Assembly: GCA_937910385.1 (NCBI GenBank)
Contig: CALEPT010000188.1
Coordinates: 8,000-71,999, forward strand
Source of the DNA: an uncultured Ruminococcus sp.
GTDB taxonomy: Bacteria; Bacillota; Clostridia; Oscillospirales; Ruminococcaceae
Direction: 5' to 3'
Length of the DNA: 64,000 nt
Shown here: piece after piece, positions 16,190-24,517 of the stretch
Position numbering within the stretch: position 1 is the first letter of the stretch
How the letters are laid out: every line of letters starts with the position of its first letter
Program-made: the position numbers and the translations under genes
Notes under the pieces: generated by a model
Databases searched by the model: none
The model's input: the letters and a program-made list of their open reading frames with translations, nothing else
Told to the model about the DNA's origin: nothing

Positions 16190-18508
16190 TTATGCCTTTA
16201 CTGTGTATGTCTTTCCTGCGGTCGTATCAAAGATTATCACGCCGCCCTCTATGCGCGAGCTGACCGTCTCACCGCCGCAGATTATGCTTGCGACGCAGTT
16301 TGTTCTGAGACGGCATTCTCCTCCGAAGTCAGAGGTTATCTCAGCTGAGGTGAGCTTTCCCTCGTTCCATTTCATGCTCACTCCGAAGCCGCCCTTTGCA
16401 CGCAGTCCGTTCACGTGTCCGCAGCCCCATTCATCGGGCAGTGCCGGCAGGAGAACTATCTCCCCGCAGCAGCTTTGCAGCAGTGCCTCGGCAATGGCAG
16501 CAGTTCCGCCGAAATTGCCGTCTATCTGGAACGGTGGGTGAGAATCGAGCATATTAGGATTGGTCGAGTGTGCAAGGAGCTTTTTGATATTTTCGTACAC
16601 CATTCTGCCGTCGTAGAGACGCGCCCACATATTCGTTATCCACGCGCAGCTCCAGCCTGTATGACCGCCGCCATGTATAAGCCGGCGCACGAGAGTAGCT
16701 CTTGCAGCGTCTGCAAGTTTAGGGGCCTTGTTGGGAGTTATAAGGTCTGCCGGGTGAAGTGCAAAAAGCTGAGATATGTGTCTGTGCCCTATCTCCACCT
16801 CATCGTAATCGACCGACCATTCCTTTATTTGACCGTATTTTCCTATTTCCGGCTGAGGGATCTTTTCAAGCAGAGATGCGAGCTCCGCAGAAAGCTTTTG
16901 GTCCCTGCCGAGTATCGCTGCCGCCTTTATGACATAGTTGAATAGTACAGTTATTATCTGAGAATCCATTGAAGGACCCATACAGAGGCAGCCCTTTGTG
17001 CCTGCTTCGGTCATATATGTGTTCTCAGGAGAGACGGACGGACCTGTTACGAGTCTGCCATCACTGTCCTCAGTGAGGTACTGCGCGAAGAACTCCGCAG
17101 CCTCCTTTAAGATGTGATATTTTTCCTCGAGAAATTCGCGGTCGAGGGTATATTCATAGTGCTCGAAGATGTGCAGGGCGAGCCAAGCTCCGCCCATTGG
17201 CCATATCGTCGCGGGCATCCAGAGATCCTGCGGAGCGGTATCACCCCAGATGTCGGTATTGTGGTGGCAGACAAAGCCTTTATCAATGCCGTACATTTCC
17301 TTAGCAGTGATGCGTCCGTTTTCGCACACGCGCTCAAGCAGGTCGAACAGCGGCAGGTGACACTCGGATAGGTTGCAGCTCTCCGCGCACCAGTAGTTCA
17401 TCTCGGTATTGATGTTGACCGTGTAGCGGCTGCCCCATGCAGGCCACATATCCTTGTTCCAGATACCTTGCAGATTTGCGGGCTGAGTTCCGGGACGGCT
17501 GCATGATATCATCAGGTAGCGCCCGAAATTGAAGTATAGCTCGATGAGCTTGTTGTCGTGGATAAGGCGCTCGCATTCCTTGTTGTCAAGTTCGTTTCCT
17601 TTCAGGCGCGCGATCCGCTCGTCAGTGGTCATCTCGGAGAGCTCCGTGCCGCTGTTGTCGTCGAGCGAGAGCTCTACGCGCTCGAAAAGAGAGCGATAGT
17701 CGTTGACGTGACGATAGAGAAGCTCATCATATTCGCACTTCAGAGCCATTTCCGCATCTACCTCGGCGGACTCTTCATAGTACTCGCCGTAGAAGCTCGT
17801 GCGAACCGATAGGACGAGTATTACCTCATCGGCATTTTCGGCTTTAAGACTTCCTCCGAGGGTTTTGATCGTACCGCCCTTAGTCTTTCCGCCAAGGACT
17901 GCCGCGAAGAAAATACCGTCGCGGCTGCCGGTTCCTCCGTTGTAGAGTATCATATTCTCACCGCAGGGGCGGTTGTCGTCGTAGTAGTCGTCCCTGCCGT
18001 CGATAGAACAGGTGAGGGTCACGGAGGCGGGCTCCGAGGCTGTTATCCTCACGACCATGACCTCGTCCGGTGCAGAGACAAAGATCTCTCTTGTGTAAAC
18101 GACATCGCCGACGCGGAACGAATCAACGGCAAGTGCCGAGCCTATGTCAAGAATCCTTGAATAATCCTTTGCTTTTCCGCTGAGCTCCATGTTTATCCTC
18201 ATGTCGCCAAGGGGCATATAGTGGCGCATATTGGGCGTTACCCCCTGCATTTTCTCAAAGGCGAGCTTTTCGGCTGCGGGGATATTGCCCTCGCGCAGCA
18301 GCTTGCGCACTTCGCAGAAGCCATCCTGCGCGTCGGGATTGATGCGGTGGCGCAATCCGCCGGACCATACCGAATCCTCGTTGAGGTTAATGATATTTTC
18401 GCCAGCTCCGCCGTATATCATTCCGCCTATCCTGCCGTTCCCGACAGGGAGCGCTTCGTCAAAGTTTTCCGCAGGCCTATTATATTTCAGTATAGTTTCT
18501 GTATTCAT
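16190..18508 (-). CDS. GH95 alpha-L-fucosidase-type glycoside hydrolase
   Basis: 772 residues covering the full GH95 architecture: N-terminal beta domain (RPAENFDEALPVGNGRIGGM), linker, (alpha/alpha)6 barrel with VNINTEMNYWCAESCNLSEC and HNTDIWGDTAPQ, and the hallmark DSHPPFQIDGNFGGTAAIAE. The family inverts alpha-1,2-L-fucosyl (or L-galactosyl) linkages. No signal peptide, so it likely acts on imported oligosaccharides. The ATG at 18508 has an AGGAG site; the frame is open 52 codons further upstream, but that part crosses the promoter. Heads the GH95-GH26-HAD run. Confidence 0.93.
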   Translation of the reverse strand: MNTETILKYNRPAENFDEALPVGNGRIGGMIYGGAGENIINLNEDSVWSGGLRHRINPDAQDGFCEVRKLLREGNIPAAEKLAFEKMQGVTPNMRHYMPLGDMRINMELSGKAKDYSRILDIGSALAVDSFRVGDVVYTREIFVSAPDEVMVVRITASEPASVTLTCSIDGRDDYYDDNRPCGENMILYNGGTGSRDGIFFAAVLGGKTKGGTIKTLGGSLKAENADEVILVLSVRTSFYGEYYEESAEVDAEMALKCEYDELLYRHVNDYRSLFERVELSLDDNSGTELSEMTTDERIARLKGNELDNKECERLIHDNKLIELYFNFGRYLMISCSRPGTQPANLQGIWNKDMWPAWGSRYTVNINTEMNYWCAESCNLSECHLPLFDLLERVCENGRITAKEMYGIDKGFVCHHNTDIWGDTAPQDLWMPATIWPMGGAWLALHIFEHYEYTLDREFLEEKYHILKEAAEFFAQYLTEDSDGRLVTGPSVSPENTYMTEAGTKGCLCMGPSMDSQIITVLFNYVIKAAAILGRDQKLSAELASLLEKIPQPEIGKYGQIKEWSVDYDEVEIGHRHISQLFALHPADLITPNKAPKLADAARATLVRRLIHGGGHTGWSCAWITNMWARLYDGRMVYENIKKLLAHSTNPNMLDSHPPFQIDGNFGGTAAIAEALLQSCCGEIVLLPALPDEWGCGHVNGLRAKGGFGVSMKWNEGKLTSAEITSDFGGECRLRTNCVASIICGGETVSSRIEGGVIIFDTTAGKTYTVKA

Positions 18509-18571
18509 ATATGTACTCCTATCGGGGGGATCAGCCCTGAGCAATAGCTCAGAATCCATATTTATCTTAAT

Positions 18572-18600
18572 ATTATACCATAGAAAGACCGATAATGCAA
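18572..18600 (-). promoter_or_regulatory. Promoter of the GH95-GH26-HAD operon
   Basis: Minus strand TTGCAT (18595-18600), 17-base spacer, TATAAT (18572-18577), about 60 bases before the GH95 start. Confidence 0.8.
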
Positions 18601-18724
18601 ATTTCCCGGAGTTATTGCCGCGAAATTTAAAATATAGTATAAATATGATATCTCTTGCCGGCAATTGTTTGTGTAATTTTGCAAAAGAACGATAACAGGT
18701 GAGATATAGACTGTTAGAGGTGCC

Positions 18725-19678
18725 CTATATATATCTGAGCGTTTTCAGAATGAACAACCATGCTGTGAGCGTAAATGCACTGCACAAGGTGGTCAGCATG
18801 ACGGCGAATGCCGTTACAGTGCCCTTGTGTCCGAAATTCTTTGCCATTACGAAGCAGCTTCCCGTGGTCGCGCTGCCGAGCATGACGAGTATAGCTATGA
18901 GTTTTTCGCCGCGGAAGCCGAGTTTTGCAGCAACAGGCAGGAATATCCCGCAGAACAGAACAAGCTTGATGAAAGCAATTCCGACCGTGACTGCTTTTTT
19001 GCCTTTAGTGTCGCTGAATCTGAACGACGCTCCGAGTGCGATAAGCGACAGCGGAGTCGCCATATTCCCCAGATATGATACCGATTTGCTTAGTATCACG
19101 GGCTGAGGTATTTTCAGCAGCGACCATGCTATCCCGACTGCGATGCCGATGATTATGGGATTCGTGACTATCCCTTTCAGCGTGTCGAGCCAGAGTGATT
19201 TGCCTGTCCGTCCGTTTTTTTCGGGGGAGGTGAGCGACAGGGTCACCACCGCGATGATGTTATATATCGGCACAGTTCCGACTATCATCAGTGCAGCCAT
19301 AGTCGCCTCGCCGTATATATTATTTACAAATGCAATGCCGAGTATGGCAGCACTGCTGCGGTATGCCGCCTGGATTATCTCGCCGCGCTCGGCTTTGTCC
19401 CTGTGCGGAAGCGAGTACAGCACGGCTATACCTACGCTCAGGAGCGTTGCCGCCATGCAGAACAGGACGAATTTTGTGTCCCAGACTGAGCGAAAGTCCG
19501 CAGTGGAGAGATCCATGAACAGCAGCGCGGGGAGCAAAGTCCTGAAAACGAACTTGTTTATCTGTGCCGTTGAGTGGTCGTCGAGGAGCCCGACCTTTTT
19601 CACAAACCAACCAAATACCATCATCAGGAATACAGGAACGGTGGCGTTCAGGCTGAATATCAGATTTTCGGTAAGCAA
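18725..19678 (-). CDS. AEC-family (auxin efflux carrier / malate permease-like) transporter
   Basis: 317 residues with about ten hydrophobic helices in two five-helix halves. N-terminal VPVFLMMVFGWFVKKVGLL and the NKFVFRTLLPALLF segment are characteristic of bacterial AEC permeases. AGGAGG precedes the ATG. Substrates in bacteria are organic acids or amino acids; none can be assigned. Separate from the glycoside hydrolase operon, whose promoter lies between. Confidence 0.85.
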   Translation of the reverse strand: MLTENLIFSLNATVPVFLMMVFGWFVKKVGLLDDHSTAQINKFVFRTLLPALLFMDLSTADFRSVWDTKFVLFCMAATLLSVGIAVLYSLPHRDKAERGEIIQAAYRSSAAILGIAFVNNIYGEATMAALMIVGTVPIYNIIAVVTLSLTSPEKNGRTGKSLWLDTLKGIVTNPIIIGIAVGIAWSLLKIPQPVILSKSVSYLGNMATPLSLIALGASFRFSDTKGKKAVTVGIAFIKLVLFCGIFLPVAAKLGFRGEKLIAILVMLGSATTGSCFVMAKNFGHKGTVTAFAVMLTTLCSAFTLTAWLFILKTLRYI

Positions 19679-19774
19679 TGGCGAACCTCCTTTTTTAGCG
19701 GAATGCAGAATTTGGATTTGAAATTATCACAGACCCTGATTTACTCTCGCGAATGATTCGTAATTTGTAATAGT

Positions 19775-19842
19775 GCAGTTGTGCGAAAGCAGACTATCGG
19801 GTTTGGTGAAAGTGAGCGAGCTTGCGAGCGGCAACGTGGAAT
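19775..19842 (+). repeat. R1 dispersed repeat, copy a
   Basis: GCAGTTGTGCGAAAGCAGAC..GTTTGGTGAAAGTGAGCGAG..GAGCGGCAACGTGGAATG. Shares its ends with the inverted copy at 26922-27012 and its centre with copies at 27041-27107 and 46941-47050. Confidence 0.75.
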
Positions 19843-19978
19843 GGAATTATACTCCGCGCTATTGAAAAATATCCATTAAGATATTTTGCGATCCGCCGTC
19901 TGTGACGGCGGACGGCGGATTGCACCGCAAGCGCTCCGTTTATATTGCCTCTTCAAAGCCGCAAAAGAGGCAAGTATA

Positions 19979-20025
19979 CAAAGGGAGGCATCTCCCTTTG
20001 TCAGGGGGCCAGGGACAGCGTCCCC
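19979..20025. repeat. R4 hairpin array, copy 2
   Basis: CAAAGGGAG-gcat-CTCCCTTTG (19979-20000), then TCAGGGGGC, then GGGAC-agc-GTCCC (20012-20024). Same order and similar wording as 2209-2256; both copies sit beyond the stop of the last gene of a minus-strand operon. Confidence 0.75.
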
Positions 20026-20038
20026 GGGTATAAAACAA

Positions 20039-20059
20039 GGGCGGACAAAATGTCCGCCC
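20039..20059 (-). terminator. Rho-independent terminator of potABCD
   Basis: Perfect stem GGGCGGACA / TGTCCGCCC with a 3-base loop immediately behind the potD stop; a T-containing run follows on the minus strand. Confidence 0.75.
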
Positions 20060-20060
20060 A

Positions 20061-21329
20061 TCAGAATATGTCCTTCTTGCTCTTGATGTGGCGGCGTACC
20101 AGCACGAAAATGATGATGAGCACGCAGATGATGAGGAATATCGGCACGAAGTATCTGTTTGAGTTCTCGTCCTCGGCGGACTTCATCTCTGTCCAGAGGT
20201 TCTGCATGATCAGATTTGCGTCATCAGAAAGATTGACGAAAACAGTGGTCTTGTCGTTGATGAAGTCGTCGTCGGGATATATTGCGGGGTCGTTCTGCAC
20301 TTCCTCGTCAAGCATATCGAAAGCTGCCGTGTGGGGAGTTCCATAACAGATGTAATCAATATTCGCATAGGCGATATCGGGCTCGCACATGAAGTTGATA
20401 TACATCTCCGCCGCTTCCTTCTGCTTTGCGGAGGCGGGTATGCACATCGCGTCGATGAAGCGGTTGGTACCGCTTTTGGGGATAACGAGGGCTAAATCCT
20501 CATTGTCCTCAAGGATAGTGACCGCGTCACCCGTGTAGTATGGCGCTATGAGTGCGTCGCCGCTGCCCATTTTGTCAAAGACCTCGTCCATGACGTAGCC
20601 CTGTACGATGTGCTTCTGTTCTTTGAGGAGCTCTGCCGCAGCCTTCAGTTCCTTTTCATTCTCTGTGTTGAGAGAATAGCCGAGCATGAGCTCCGCAATG
20701 GCAAAGGCGTCGCGGGGATTATCAAACATGAGTATCTGGTTTGCGTAGTCCTCGTTCCAGAGAATATCCCAGTCGATGTCCTCCTCGTCGATATCCACGA
20801 CAGTTGTGTCGTAGATTATGGCGACGGTGCCCCATGTATAGGGGACGGAGTACTCGTTCCCGGGGTCGTATTCAAGGTTGCGGAAGTTATCCATTATGTA
20901 GCTGTAATTCGGGATATTGTCAAGGTCTATCTTCTGCACCATGCCCTCCTTTATCATCTTGCTTATCATGTAATCGGAGGGGATTATGACATCGTACGAG
21001 GCAGCTCCGCCCTTGAGCTTTGCATATAGCTCCTCGTTTGTGGCGTAGTTTGTATAGTTGACCTTTATGCCCGTGAGCTCCTCGAACTCCTTGTTAACGT
21101 CGAGAGTACCCTCGTCTGCGCCGTCGGAGATGTATTCGCCCCAGTTATAGACGTTTATAGAGAGCCCCTTACCCTTGAACCGCGTGTAGTAGTCGGGGTC
21201 GGAAACGGTGAGGGTCTGGGCGGAGGTCTCTTCCTCTTCGCCGATATCCTCGGCGGAGGAACCGCAGCCTGTAAAAATCCCCATGCCTATAAGAGTGACC
21301 ATCAAAACAGAAAATATCTTCTTTTTCAT
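20061..21329 (-). CDS. potD: Spermidine/putrescine ABC transporter substrate-binding lipoprotein with C-terminal membrane helix
   Basis: 422 residues. Lipoprotein signal MKKKIFSVLMVTLIGMGIFTGCGSS, then a PotD-type binding domain (SINVYNWGEYISDG, YDVIIPSDYMISKMI, VPYTWGTVAIIYDT, FIDAMCIPASAKQKEAAEMY). Unusually the protein ends in a hydrophobic helix and basic tail (YFVPIFLIICVLIIIFVLVR), so it may be held in the membrane at both ends. It captures polyamines for PotABC; starts two bases after potC. Last gene of the operon. Confidence 0.92.
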   Translation of the reverse strand: MKKKIFSVLMVTLIGMGIFTGCGSSAEDIGEEEETSAQTLTVSDPDYYTRFKGKGLSINVYNWGEYISDGADEGTLDVNKEFEELTGIKVNYTNYATNEELYAKLKGGAASYDVIIPSDYMISKMIKEGMVQKIDLDNIPNYSYIMDNFRNLEYDPGNEYSVPYTWGTVAIIYDTTVVDIDEEDIDWDILWNEDYANQILMFDNPRDAFAIAELMLGYSLNTENEKELKAAAELLKEQKHIVQGYVMDEVFDKMGSGDALIAPYYTGDAVTILEDNEDLALVIPKSGTNRFIDAMCIPASAKQKEAAEMYINFMCEPDIAYANIDYICYGTPHTAAFDMLDEEVQNDPAIYPDDDFINDKTTVFVNLSDDANLIMQNLWTEMKSAEDENSNRYFVPIFLIICVLIIIFVLVRRHIKSKKDIF

Positions 21330-21331
21330 GC

Positions 21332-22135
21332 TTAGTCCCCCTTATATGTGCCGGACTTTTTTGCGGCTTTGTTTTCGATGGCGTTCTTTATGATGAGCAC
21401 TATTACCACTGCCACGAAAATGAGCGTGGAAAGCGCGTTTATCTCGGGAGATACCTTTCGCCTCGTCATAGAGTAAATTGTTATTGGCAGAGTCTGCGAG
21501 GTCGAGCCGCTGGTGAAATAGCTGACCACGAAGTCGTCGAGCGAGTAGGTGAACGACATAAGGAAGCCGCTTATTACCCCCGGCATTATCTCGGGCAGGA
21601 CGACCTTGCGGAAAGCTCTCAGCGGACTGCACCCGAGATCCTGCGCCGCTTCATATAGATGCGGATCCATTTGGTTGAACTTGGGCATGACATTCAGTAT
21701 GACATACGGCACGTCAAAGGTGATATGCGCTATTATGAGCGTAACGAAGCCGAATTCAAGGTTCATTCGTGCTGCAAAGAACACAAACAGCAGCATGAGC
21801 GATACTCCTGTGACTATCTCGGGGTTGATGATAGGCATATTTGTCACGTTCATGACGATAGCTTTCGGGACCTTTCTCATGCTGTTTATGCCGATAGCGG
21901 CGAACGTTCCGAGTACGGTCGAGACAACACTTGCAGCGACCGCTATTATAATGGTATTTATGAGTGAAGAAATGATTATCCTGTTGTGAAAGAGCCTTGC
22001 GTACCAATCAAGAGTAAATCCGCTGAAAACACTGCGGCTCTTGGTTTCATTGAACGAGAAAACGATGAGCACGAAAATAGGCACATACAGAAACAGAAGA
22101 ACCAGTAACATATATAGTTTACCGAGCTTTTTCAA
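21332..22135 (-). CDS. potC: Spermidine/putrescine ABC transporter permease PotC
   Basis: 267 residues with six predicted membrane helices. The cytoplasmic EAA loop EAAQDLGCSPLRAFRKVVLP contacts the PotA ATPase, and FTYSLDDFVVSYFTSG is typical of PotC. Third gene of potABCD, 62 bases behind potB and two before potD. Confidence 0.94.
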   Translation of the reverse strand: MKKLGKLYMLLVLLFLYVPIFVLIVFSFNETKSRSVFSGFTLDWYARLFHNRIIISSLINTIIIAVAASVVSTVLGTFAAIGINSMRKVPKAIVMNVTNMPIINPEIVTGVSLMLLFVFFAARMNLEFGFVTLIIAHITFDVPYVILNVMPKFNQMDPHLYEAAQDLGCSPLRAFRKVVLPEIMPGVISGFLMSFTYSLDDFVVSYFTSGSTSQTLPITIYSMTRRKVSPEINALSTLIFVAVVIVLIIKNAIENKAAKKSGTYKGD

Positions 22136-22197
22136 TTATGGTATTCCTCCTTGTTTTTATTGCTCATTTTCCCGCAAGATGGGCTGGAAAATGAAGA

Positions 22198-23004
22198 TCA
22201 CATTAGTACCTGATCGTCGGGATCAAACTGGTTCATGACGGTCATTATAACGAGTATTATCACCATAAGAACGAGCGATATCGCTGCGCCGAGGTGCGGA
22301 TTATAGGCATTTCCGAGGAACTGCATCTCGATGAGGTCGCCTATGAGGAGGTTCGAGCCGCCTCCGAGCATTCTCGAAATGATAAAGGTCGAGATAGCCG
22401 GGACGAACACCATTGTTATGCCCGAGGTTATACCCGGGACGCTCAGCGGTATCACTACCCTGAAAAGCGTAGAGGCTGAGCTGCAGCCGAGGTCAGAGGC
22501 AGCCTCAAACAGCGACTTGTCTATCTTTTCCATTACCGAGTAAAGCGGCAGTATCATGAACGGAAGATAGTTATATACCATTCCGAGGACTACTGCGGCG
22601 GAGGTGTTTATCAGCTTGTACGGACCGAGTCCGACAAGTCCGAGGATGTGATTGATTATTCCGTTGTTGCCGAGCAGAGTCATCCATGCGTATGTCCTCA
22701 ACAGAAAGTTCATCCACATGGGAAGCATTACTATCATCAGCATAGTGCCCTGCTTGTGTTTTTCCATTCGCGATAGAATGAAAGCCACGGGGTAAGCTAT
22801 AATGAGGCAAAGTGCCGTTGCGATGAGCGAGAGCCATATTGAGCGGACGAAGATATTCGCATACTGTCCTACGTCGGATACATACTTTATAGTGAAGCTT
22901 CCGCCGTCATTAGTAAAGGCAAAGTAAGCTATCATTATCAGCGGAACAAGTATAAATATTATCATCCAAACGAGGTAGGGCGCGGAGAAATATTTAAGCT
23001 TCAT
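22198..23004 (-). CDS. potB: Spermidine/putrescine ABC transporter permease PotB
   Basis: 268 residues with six predicted helices and the EAA loop EAASDLGCSSASTLFRVVIP. Pairs with PotC to form the channel. Starts one base after the potA stop, so it is translationally coupled to the ATPase. Confidence 0.94.
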   Translation of the reverse strand: MKLKYFSAPYLVWMIIFILVPLIMIAYFAFTNDGGSFTIKYVSDVGQYANIFVRSIWLSLIATALCLIIAYPVAFILSRMEKHKQGTMLMIVMLPMWMNFLLRTYAWMTLLGNNGIINHILGLVGLGPYKLINTSAAVVLGMVYNYLPFMILPLYSVMEKIDKSLFEAASDLGCSSASTLFRVVIPLSVPGITSGITMVFVPAISTFIISRMLGGGSNLLIGDLIEMQFLGNAYNPHLGAAISLVLMVIILVIMTVMNQFDPDDQVLM

Positions 23005-23005
23005 T

Positions 23006-24052
23006 TTACTCTTCCTCCGTTTTCTTCATTATATGTATATCATAAGGGTCAACAGCCATGCCTATCATTGAACCTACAGGCTCTGCCTTGGTGGAGTGTA
23101 TCATCCATTTGCAGTCAACGCCGTCCACGATCATTTCATAATGCACTCCCTTGAACACGACCGACTCGACTATGCCTGTGAGCTTAGCCTTGTCCGCAGG
23201 AATGACCTTTACGTCCTCGGGACGTATCACCACGTCAACGGTCTCGTTGGGGTCGAAGCCCTTGTCAACACACTCAAAGCGCCTGCCCATAAATTCTACG
23301 ACACAGTCCTCGGGCATACAGCCGTTGACAATGTTGCTCTCGCCGATAAAGTCCGCAACGAAGGCGTTTTTAGGCTCGTTGTATATGTCGGTCGGGGAGC
23401 CTATCTGCTGTATCTCGCCGCCTCTCATAACGACTATGCTGTCACTCATGGTGAGAGCTTCCTCCTGATCGTGGGTGACGTAAACGAAAGTGAGCTCGAG
23501 CTCCTGCTGTATCCTGCGAAGCTCTATCTGCATTTCCTTTCTCAGCTTAAGGTCGAGTGCGCCGAGGGGTTCGTCGAGAAGCAGAACCTTGGGGTGGTTC
23601 ACGAGTGCGCGTGCGATAGCAACGCGCTGCTGCTGACCGCCTGAGAGACGGTTCACCGAGCGCTTTTCAAAGCCCATGAGGTTGACCATTTCAAGCATTT
23701 CGCCGACACGCTTGACTATCTCTTTTTCAGGAGCGTTCTTTACCCTTAGTCCGAACGCGATATTTTCATATACGTTCAGGTGAGGAAACAGTGCATATCG
23801 CTGGAAGACTGTGTTGACGTTCCTCTTGTGGGGCGGAACGCCGTTTATACGCTGTCCTTCAAAGAAGATATCTCCGCTGGTCGGTTCCAAAAAGCCTGCT
23901 ATAATGCGGAGCGTTGTTGTTTTTCCGCAGCCTGACGGGCCGAGAAATGTTACGAATTCTTTGTCCTTTATGTCAAGGCTGATGTTTTTGAGGATACGTT
24001 CGCCTTCCTCAAACTCAACGATGATGTCTTTCAAGCTAACAATATTTTCCAT
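23006..24052 (-). CDS. potA: Spermidine/putrescine ABC transporter ATP-binding protein
   Basis: 348 residues. Walker A GPSGCGKTT, signature LSGGQQQRVAIARAL, Walker B VLLLDEPLGALD and a C-terminal TOBE domain (VVIRPEDVKVI). ATG at 24052 is preferred: it has AAGGATCAGG upstream and gives the normal PotA N-terminus MENIVSLKDI; an ATG 13 codons further up has no ribosome-binding site. First gene of the operon; promoter at 24163-24191. Confidence 0.95.
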   Translation of the reverse strand: MENIVSLKDIIVEFEEGERILKNISLDIKDKEFVTFLGPSGCGKTTTLRIIAGFLEPTSGDIFFEGQRINGVPPHKRNVNTVFQRYALFPHLNVYENIAFGLRVKNAPEKEIVKRVGEMLEMVNLMGFEKRSVNRLSGGQQQRVAIARALVNHPKVLLLDEPLGALDLKLRKEMQIELRRIQQELELTFVYVTHDQEEALTMSDSIVVMRGGEIQQIGSPTDIYNEPKNAFVADFIGESNIVNGCMPEDCVVEFMGRRFECVDKGFDPNETVDVVIRPEDVKVIPADKAKLTGIVESVVFKGVHYEMIVDGVDCKWMIHSTKAEPVGSMIGMAVDPYDIHIMKKTEEE

Positions 24053-24162
24053 ACTTACCTGATCCTTTCGATTTTGGGTGAGATGATACAAAATACGTGA
24101 TATGACTTTAGACCAGCTCCTCCGGATACGTTATGGGAAATACTCCAAAAACATAACAGCTA

Positions 24163-24191
24163 ATTATATCACGGTATTACGCAAAAATCAA
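24163..24191 (-). promoter_or_regulatory. Promoter of potABCD
   Basis: Minus strand TTGATT (24186-24191), 17-base spacer ending TGA, TATAAT (24163-24168). Confidence 0.78.
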
Positions 24192-24291
24192 TAGTTTTTG
24201 AAAATTTATCCAATATATAACGGAAACTAAAAATTTCCTCTCAGCAGCTGCATTTTTCACGGTAACGTGATATGAGCTCGGTGTCTCCGCT

Positions 24292-24461
24292 GACGTATTC
24301 GCGCCGAAGATAAAAAATGGAAATATCACTTCGCGCCCGTTGATTTTTTGACAATTATATGTTATAAGCGCGAGGCTCGCGCAGCCATATTCGCGCCGAA
24401 GATAAAAAAACGGAAATATCACTCCGCGCCCGTTGATTTTTTGATAATTATATGTTATAAT
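24292..24461 (+). repeat. Two tandem copies of promoter-bearing repeat R2
   Basis: Copy 1 about 24292-24380 and copy 2 about 24383-24461. Both read ATTCGCGCCGAAGATAAAAA, GGAAATATCACT, CGCGCCCGTTGATTTTTTGA and ATTATATGTTATAA. Copy 1 ends with a TTGATT-N17-TATAAG promoter-like end (24340-24368), copy 2 with the nadB promoter. Confidence 0.85.
24433..24461 (+). promoter_or_regulatory. Promoter of nadBC within repeat R2
   Basis: TTGATT (24433-24438), 17-base spacer ending ATATGT (extended -10), TATAAT (24456-24461), about 57 bases before the nadB start. Confidence 0.8.
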
Positions 24462-24517
24462 ATAATGTATATTATTTCCGGCGCAAAACCGCCGAGGACA
24501 AAGGACGTGACCTTTAT

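Larger units (their letters stand above)
19679..20060. other. Intergenic region between AEC gene and potD
   Basis: Gap of 382 bases. It contains R1 copy a (19775-19842), a hairpin TTGCCTCTT/AAGAGGCAA (19945-19972), the R4 hairpin array (19979-20025) and the potD terminator. No coding frame with a plausible start and codon pattern is seen. Confidence 0.7.
24192..24517. other. Divergent intergenic region between potA and nadB
   Basis: About 325 bases made up mainly of two tandem R2 repeats (24292-24461) preceded by about 100 bases with no recognised signal. A minus-strand frame through the repeats gives a duplicated peptide and is not credible as a gene. Confidence 0.7.

Noticed and set aside
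24177..24422. 81-codon minus-strand frame with internally repeated peptide
   Set aside because: It is simply the translation of the two tandem R2 repeats.
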